Source: Planctomicrobium piriforme
Lineage (GTDB): Bacteria; Planctomycetota; Planctomycetia; Pirellulales; UBA1268
NCBI GenBank assembly: GCA_945871035.1
Contig: CAMBUD010000008.1
Coordinates: forward strand, 1-58,747
DNA: 58,747 nt
Direction of reading: 5' to 3'
The position numbers and the translations under genes are program-made. The notes beneath the pieces were generated by a model. It was not told the DNA's origin, made no database searches, and saw nothing but the letters and a program-made list of their open reading frames with translations. Shown here piece by piece: positions 54,448 to 58,747 of the stretch (its first letter is position 1; each line of letters begins with the position of its first letter).

Positions 54448-54513
54448 GCTGATCTTGAAAGCCTGCATTCTTTGAACAGTCCCTGTCCAGCACCCTGAGC
54501 CACTTTCTACACC

Positions 54514-56073
54514 ATGCAAGTTCGCACCCGCTTTGCCCCGAGTCCGACAGGCTACCTGCACATTGGTGGCGTTCGGACGGCACTGTTTAACTGGCTCTTT
54601 GCACGCAAGCACGGCGGCGCGTTTATTCTTCGCATCGACGACACTGACGTGGCCCGCAATCTCGATGAGGCGCTCGAACCGATTCTCTCAGGACTGAAGT
54701 GGTTGGGCATCGATTGGGATGAAGGGCCGGGCGTGGGTGGCCCGCATGCGCCCTATTTTCAGTCGCAACGTGCCGATCGGCATCAGGCTGCTGTTGAGCA
54801 ACTCCTCGGCGCGGGCCATGCCTATCGCGATTACGCACTTCCTGAAGAACTCGACTGCGAGCGTAAGGCTGCACAGGCGGCTGGCAAACCGTTTCTCTAC
54901 AGTCGCCGATTTGCCGCCTTTACGGATGCCGATGCTGCTCGGTTCACAGCCGAGAACAGACCGAGCGTGGTGCGACTCAAAATGCCCCGTGAAGGCGCGC
55001 TTGTCATCGACGATGCCGTGCGGGGTCGTGTGGAATTCGCTTGGAATCTCGAACAGGACCATGTTATCCAACGCGCAAATGGCTCCTGCCTCTATCACCT
55101 AGCCAGCGTTGTAGACGACAACGACTACGAAATCACGCACGTTATCCGGGCTGAGGAGCATCTCTCAAATACGCCGCGCCAGGCCTTCATTGCACTGTCG
55201 CTGGGCTATTCGCTGCCAGCCTACGCACATCTGCCATTGGTTGCCGAGCCAGGCAGTCGCACCAAGCTCAGCAAGCGAAAGCTGGAGCAGTATTTAAAGA
55301 ATGCGGATTTCAAACAGATTTCTGAACACGGCAAAAAGATCGCCCAGCGGCTCAGCTTGGCACCAGAAGGCGACACCTTTAATCCGGTGATCGTCGACTT
55401 CTACCGCGCGGTTGGCTACCTGCCGTGGGCCATCGACAATTATCTTGCTCTGCTCGGCTGGTCGTACGACGACAAGACAGAGTTTTTCAGTAGGGCACAA
55501 TTGGTTGAAGGCTTCAGCCTTGAGCGAATCAATTCTTCGCCAGCAAGCTTTGACCCTAAAAAACTCTGGGCTGTGCAAGACCACTACATGCTCTCGCTTT
55601 CCACTGATGAAAAGCTATCAATGATGCTGCCTTTTTTGGTGAGCGCGCAACTGCTTCCAGAGTCACCCTCGCCTGACTCAATCGCCACGGTTCGAAAGGT
55701 GATCGAGGCTTCGGGCGATCGGCTCAAGGTTGCTGGCGACATCCTCGCATACGCCGACTTCTTTCTCCTCAACGAACCACCTCTAGACGAAGCGGCGGTC
55801 AAACAGCGACTCGCAAAGCCTGGCGTGCAGAAATTGCTCACTCTTTTCTCTGCTGCAATCGCTGAACTCGATTTATTTGAGCCCGGCCCGCTCGAGGAGG
55901 CGCTTAAGCTCGTGGTGACCAATGCGGGCGTGAAAGCCGGTGATCTGGTGCATGCGGTGCGCATTGCCGTTACCGGCAAACCGGTTGGCCCTGGGCTGTA
56001 TGATTGCTTGACGATTATCGGTCGCGATCAAGCACTGGCTCGAATCGAACGCGTGCTACCCCTGTGCGGGTAA
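54514..56073 (+). CDS. gltX: glutamyl-tRNA synthetase
   Basis: A 519-residue class I synthetase that charges tRNA-Glu (and in many bacteria tRNA-Gln). The HIGH motif is in PTGYLHIGG (about residue 17), the KMSKS motif is KLSKRK (about residue 252). The anticodon-binding all-helical domain follows. It is a single-copy-like full-length enzyme; whether it is discriminating is not clear from what I can see. The PfkB gene follows 89 bases later. Confidence 0.97.
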   Translation: MQVRTRFAPSPTGYLHIGGVRTALFNWLFARKHGGAFILRIDDTDVARNLDEALEPILSGLKWLGIDWDEGPGVGGPHAPYFQSQRADRHQAAVEQLLGAGHAYRDYALPEELDCERKAAQAAGKPFLYSRRFAAFTDADAARFTAENRPSVVRLKMPREGALVIDDAVRGRVEFAWNLEQDHVIQRANGSCLYHLASVVDDNDYEITHVIRAEEHLSNTPRQAFIALSLGYSLPAYAHLPLVAEPGSRTKLSKRKLEQYLKNADFKQISEHGKKIAQRLSLAPEGDTFNPVIVDFYRAVGYLPWAIDNYLALLGWSYDDKTEFFSRAQLVEGFSLERINSSPASFDPKKLWAVQDHYMLSLSTDEKLSMMLPFLVSAQLLPESPSPDSIATVRKVIEASGDRLKVAGDILAYADFFLLNEPPLDEAAVKQRLAKPGVQKLLTLFSAAIAELDLFEPGPLEEALKLVVTNAGVKAGDLVHAVRIAVTGKPVGPGLYDCLTIIGRDQALARIERVLPLCG

Positions 56074-56162
56074 AGATAAGGCTAGACACCGGCATTCGTG
56101 AGCCGATATACCTGTGCTTTCCTTAAAATTTGCAACCACTTGTTTGGAGAGAAGTTCTCGCT

Positions 56163-57065
56163 ATGCCGCTACTTGTTGTTGGAAGCGTTGCGCTGGATTG
56201 TGTTGAAACCCCGACTGATAAACGCGATGACGTTCTCGGTGGCTCCGCCGTTTTTTTTTCCTATGCGGCAAGTTTTTTCTCGCGCGTGCGCATGATTGGT
56301 GCTGTTGGTGAAGACTGGCCGCAGCAGCACACCGCGTTACTGAATCGCAGAGGGATCGATACCTCCGGCATTCAAGCTATTGCTGGCGAAAAGACGTTCC
56401 GCTGGCGTGGCCGCTACCTTCCAAACATGAACGATCGTGAAACGATTGAGGTTCATTTGAATGTGCTTGAAAAGTTTCAGCCCCAGCTCAATGAAACCCA
56501 CCGCAATTGCCGCTTTCTATTCCTCGGTAACGCTTCGCCGAAGGTGCAACTGCAGGTGCTCGATCAGGCCAAGGGAGCCGAACTAACCGTCGCCGACACC
56601 ATGGACCTATGGATCAATATTCAGCGCGATGACCTTGGAGAACTCTTGCGGCGGGTTGACGGACTTGTGCTCAATGATTCAGAGGCAAAACTACTGGCGG
56701 GAGATGAAAATCTGGTGCGCGCTGGTCATGCCGTGCGGGCAATGGGTCCAAAGTTTGTGGTTATTAAGAAGGGAGAGCATGGGGCAATGTTTTTTAGCGA
56801 GCATGAAATGTATGTCATGCCCGCCTACCCCACCGCGCTGGTTCTCGATCCCACCGGTGCCGGCGACAGCTTCGCTGGCGGCATGATGGGGCATTTAGCG
56901 GCACTGGGCCGGTTTGACGCACAGGCCCTTAAGGAAGCCTTGGCCTACGGAGTCGTCACGGCCAGTTTTACCGTTGAGGATTTCAGCCTTGATCGACTGG
57001 AAGGCATAAGCCGCCACGATCTCGATCAAAGACTGGCTGTTTACCGGAAGATGCTGGCTTTTTAA
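56163..57065 (+). CDS. PfkB-family carbohydrate/nucleoside kinase
   Basis: A 300-residue kinase of the ribokinase fold from ATG 56163. The N-terminal GGSAVFFSYAASFF and the C-terminal DPTGAGDSFAGGMMG signature (catalytic Asp and anion hole) are present. Sugar, nucleoside or fructose-6-phosphate specificity cannot be chosen from the motifs. It lies between gltX and recA on the same strand. Confidence 0.92.
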   Translation: MPLLVVGSVALDCVETPTDKRDDVLGGSAVFFSYAASFFSRVRMIGAVGEDWPQQHTALLNRRGIDTSGIQAIAGEKTFRWRGRYLPNMNDRETIEVHLNVLEKFQPQLNETHRNCRFLFLGNASPKVQLQVLDQAKGAELTVADTMDLWINIQRDDLGELLRRVDGLVLNDSEAKLLAGDENLVRAGHAVRAMGPKFVVIKKGEHGAMFFSEHEMYVMPAYPTALVLDPTGAGDSFAGGMMGHLAALGRFDAQALKEALAYGVVTASFTVEDFSLDRLEGISRHDLDQRLAVYRKMLAF

Positions 57066-57092
57066 GGCAGCCGCTGTTTTTAAAAAAACCGC

Positions 57093-57121
57093 TTGCCAGC
57101 TGGCAAATAATCCGATACTAT
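57093..57121 (+). promoter_or_regulatory. recA promoter with palindromic operator-like site
   Basis: -35 TTGCCA (57093-57098), 17-base spacer, -10 TACTAT (57116-57121). A perfect 14-bp palindrome TTGCCAGCTGGCAA (57093-57106) covers the -35 box. Downstream, GTTC-N7-GTTT at 57128-57142 is one base away from the GTTC-N7-GTTC box of alphaproteobacterial LexA. Either could be an SOS operator. Confidence 0.55.
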
Positions 57122-57221
57122 ACTTGCGTTCAGTATTCGTTTCTGCGGGAAGTCGTTCGATTTATGGTGGCTGTGCAAACCACCCCGACGACGAACCGGG
57201 AAACTATAGGAGGCACATCTC

Positions 57222-58403
57222 ATGGTTATGGTCGCTACAGTCGCAACGATAGGAGTGAGTGGACGGATGGCAAAGTCAAACAAAGATTCCGCACCAAAGG
57301 AATCAAAGCAGCCTGATGCTAAGGCTGGTCGCCGCAGCAAGCCGGCTGGCCTGTCTTTTATGGACGCGAATCCGCTGCTGAAGAATACGCTAGCCCAGAT
57401 TGAAAAAGAGTTTGGCGAGGGCTCCATCATGCCCCTTGGGGCAGATTGCCAAATGCAGATTGAAGGCATTTCCACCGGTAGCCTATCGGTTGATTTAGCT
57501 CTGGGCGGAAAAGGCTTCCCCCGCGGACGCATTATCGAGGTCTTCGGCCCAGAGTCATCTGGCAAGACTACGCTTGCGCTGCATGCCATCGCCGCTGCTC
57601 AACAGGCCGGTGGAATTGCAGCCTTCATCGATGCGGAACATGCGCTCGATCCCAGTTGGGCTAAAAAGCTGGGCATTTCACTCGAGACGCTACTGGTAAG
57701 CCAGCCCACCAGTGGCGAAGACGCCATGCAGATTACAGAACTACTCATTAAGTCTAATGCCGTCGACATCATTGTGATCGACTCCGTGGCAGCTCTCGTG
57801 CCGCAGAAAGAACTCGATGGTGAAATCGGCGATACATTCGTCGGCCTACAAGCACGACTCATGAGTCAAACGATGCGAAAGCTGACGGGTGCGATCTCCA
57901 AGAGCAAAACGTGTGTGATCTTTATCAATCAGATCCGCGAAAAGATCGGGGTCATGTTTGGCAGTCCGGAAACCACGCCGGGCGGTCGGGCGCTCAAGTT
58001 TTATTCATCATGCCGGGTTGATGTGCGTCGAATCGGTGCGTTGAAGGATGGCGAAGACGTAGTCGGCCAGCGTGTTCGCGTGAAAGTGGTTAAAAACAAG
58101 GTTGCGCCACCATTTCGGATTGCCGAATTCGACATGATGCACAGCAATGGCATTAGCGTGGAGGGCGACATCTTGGACCTGGCTGTGATCGGCAAGATCG
58201 TGGAAAAAACTGGCACTTGGATGCGATTTGGTGAAGTGCATCTTGGACAGGGACGCGAAAAAGCTCGTCAGTTTCTCAAAGACAATCCAGCCGTTTCGCA
58301 AGAGATCCGCGAAAAGGTGCTCGCCAGTCGGGATGCTGTAACCGCCGCCATTGGGGTGGTATCCAGCAGCGCGGAGCCTTCTAGTAGTGCCGAGCAAGAG
58401 TGA
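57222..58403 (+). CDS. recA: recombinase A
   Basis: A 393-residue protein, longer than the typical 350 because of a 40-residue basic N-terminal extension and a short acidic Ser/Glu tail. RecA forms filaments on single-stranded DNA, catalyses strand exchange and triggers SOS self-cleavage of LexA. The Walker [11 protein letters not shown], Walker [11 protein letters not shown], and the L2 loop region [12 protein letters not shown] are intact. AGGAGG nine bases ahead supports ATG 57222. A strong promoter lies at 57093-57121. Confidence 0.98.
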   Translation: MVMVATVATIGVSGRMAKSNKDSAPKESKQPDAKAGRRSKPAGLSFMDANPLLKNTLAQIEKEFGEGSIMPLGADCQMQIEGISTGSLSVDLALGGKGFPRGRIIEVFGPESSGKTTLALHAIAAAQQAGGIAAFIDAEHALDPSWAKKLGISLETLLVSQPTSGEDAMQITELLIKSNAVDIIVIDSVAALVPQKELDGEIGDTFVGLQARLMSQTMRKLTGAISKSKTCVIFINQIREKIGVMFGSPETTPGGRALKFYSSCRVDVRRIGALKDGEDVVGQRVRVKVVKNKVAPPFRIAEFDMMHSNGISVEGDILDLAVIGKIVEKTGTWMRFGEVHLGQGREKARQFLKDNPAVSQEIREKVLASRDAVTAAIGVVSSSAEPSSSAEQE

Positions 58404-58462
58404 TCCATAGCGACCGCTGTCGATCTTTTTGCAAAAAACTACACACATAAAAATAGTCTCTT

Positions 58463-58499
58463 GCCCACGAGAAATCGCCCTCAGCGGCATCTCGTGGGC
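58463..58499. terminator. hairpin after recA
   Basis: GCCCACGAGA (58463-58472) pairs with TCTCGTGGGC (58490-58499) in a perfect 10-bp stem; inside the loop GCC and GGC can pair further. No T-run follows. It may end the recA transcript or stabilise it. Confidence 0.5.
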
Positions 58500-58586
58500 G
58501 GTGCTATTGACCCATCCGCATGGCCCCACACGATCGCCCCTGATCTCGCCCCGCTTGCGAGTTCTGTTCACTTGCGAGAATACCGA

Positions 58587-58628
58587 CGTGTATAGTGGCA
58601 CGTTTGCCGTGTATAGTGACACGCTTTC
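58587..58628. repeat. two 21-bp tandem copies with TATAGT, before alaS
   Basis: Positions 58587-58607 and 58608-58628 match at 19 of 21 bases. Each holds TATAGT, a good -10 element, exactly 21 bases apart, and 32 bases separate the second copy from the alaS ATG. They may be two alternative promoters or a protein-binding site. Confidence 0.6.
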
Positions 58629-58660
58629 AGGATGGCAATTCACCCGGAGCCCTGAGCAAC

Positions 58661-58747
58661 ATGAAGGCTGATGATTTACGCGAGGCGTATCTGGCTTTTT
58701 TTGAGTCAAAGGGCTGTGTGCGTCGCCCCAGTGATGTGCTTGTGCCA
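58661..58747 (+). CDS. alaS: alanyl-tRNA synthetase (N-terminal fragment)
   Basis: The window ends 29 codons into the frame. The start [19 protein letters not shown] followed by [10 protein letters not shown] is diagnostic of AlaRS, whose family opening reads LR..FL.FF..KGH. Motifs 1-3 and the editing domain lie outside. The upstream tandem 21-bp repeat carries its likely promoters. Confidence 0.93.
   Translation, partial: MKADDLREAYLAFFESKGCVRRPSDVLVP

Noticed and set aside
58404..58660. Possible T-box or other riboswitch before alaS
   Set aside because: No T-box AGGGUGGNACCGCG-like antiterminator sequence is visible; only a simple hairpin and the 21-bp repeat.
1..58747. Mobile elements or CRISPR
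   Set aside because: No transposase, integrase, phage gene, terminal repeats or regularly spaced repeat array was found.

Overview
The window looks like chromosomal DNA of a planctomycete, probably a Pirellulales/Rhodopirellula-type lineage. This is an inference from gene content. The signs are a PEP-CTERM anchor, a double planctomycete-type cytochrome c protein, a Tat-exported Gfo/Idh/MocA oxidoreductase paired with a DoxX-like protein, large secreted DUF2341/LamG/esterase and PDZ/HEAT proteins, several short conserved families of this phylum, and an alaS start typical of the group. Base composition and codon use look even throughout. I found no phage, insertion sequence, CRISPR array or rRNA.

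Layout. 1-3.1 kb: end of a PEP-CTERM gene closed by a perfect palindromic repeat, then a minus-strand operon (membrane protein, zinc-ribbon/TM protein, double cytochrome c with a dead peptidase-like tail). 3.3-12.4 kb: a secreted alpha/beta hydrolase, a secreted DUF3352-like protein, a polytopic membrane protein coupled to argG, and pyruvate kinase. 12.5-17.6 kb: SDR, xylose isomerase, a GT90/CAP10 glycosyltransferase and a HEAWH metallopeptidase-like lipoprotein. 17.6-26 kb: glnD, an ATP:cob(I)alamin adenosyltransferase, a TolB-like propeller, proC, a 56-residue lysine-rich protein, a small beta-sandwich-like protein, thioredoxin and an RpoD-like sigma factor. 26-33 kb: a membrane coiled-coil protein, a strong hairpin, btaA-btaB for betaine lipid synthesis, a secreted Cys-rich protein overlapping guaB, and a conserved unknown.

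33.4-43.3 kb is the most distinctive part: five consecutive plus-strand genes, all predicted to be exported. They are a transglutaminase-like protein with a discoidin domain set inside a CBM-like fold, a predicted clan CD (caspase/legumain-fold) cysteine peptidase, a DUF2341-LamG-sialate-esterase protein, a DUF6288 PDZ/HEAT protein, and an alpha/beta hydrolase translationally coupled to it. They may form one extracytoplasmic polymer-processing system, but that is inference from order and domains. A Tat-exported oxidoreductase/DoxX operon meets this cluster tail to tail with no spacer.

46-58.7 kb: a D-2-hydroxyacid dehydrogenase, a non-RD type Ser/Thr kinase, an SDR, tRNA-Asp(GTC), a TPR membrane protein, a short conserved unknown, a disordered lipoprotein, Mn/Fe superoxide dismutase, a membrane protein, gltX, a PfkB kinase, recA with a clear promoter and operator-like palindrome, and the first 29 codons of alaS. 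Exact short tandem duplications (11-21 bp) recur across the window, in linkers, around stop codons and in promoters.
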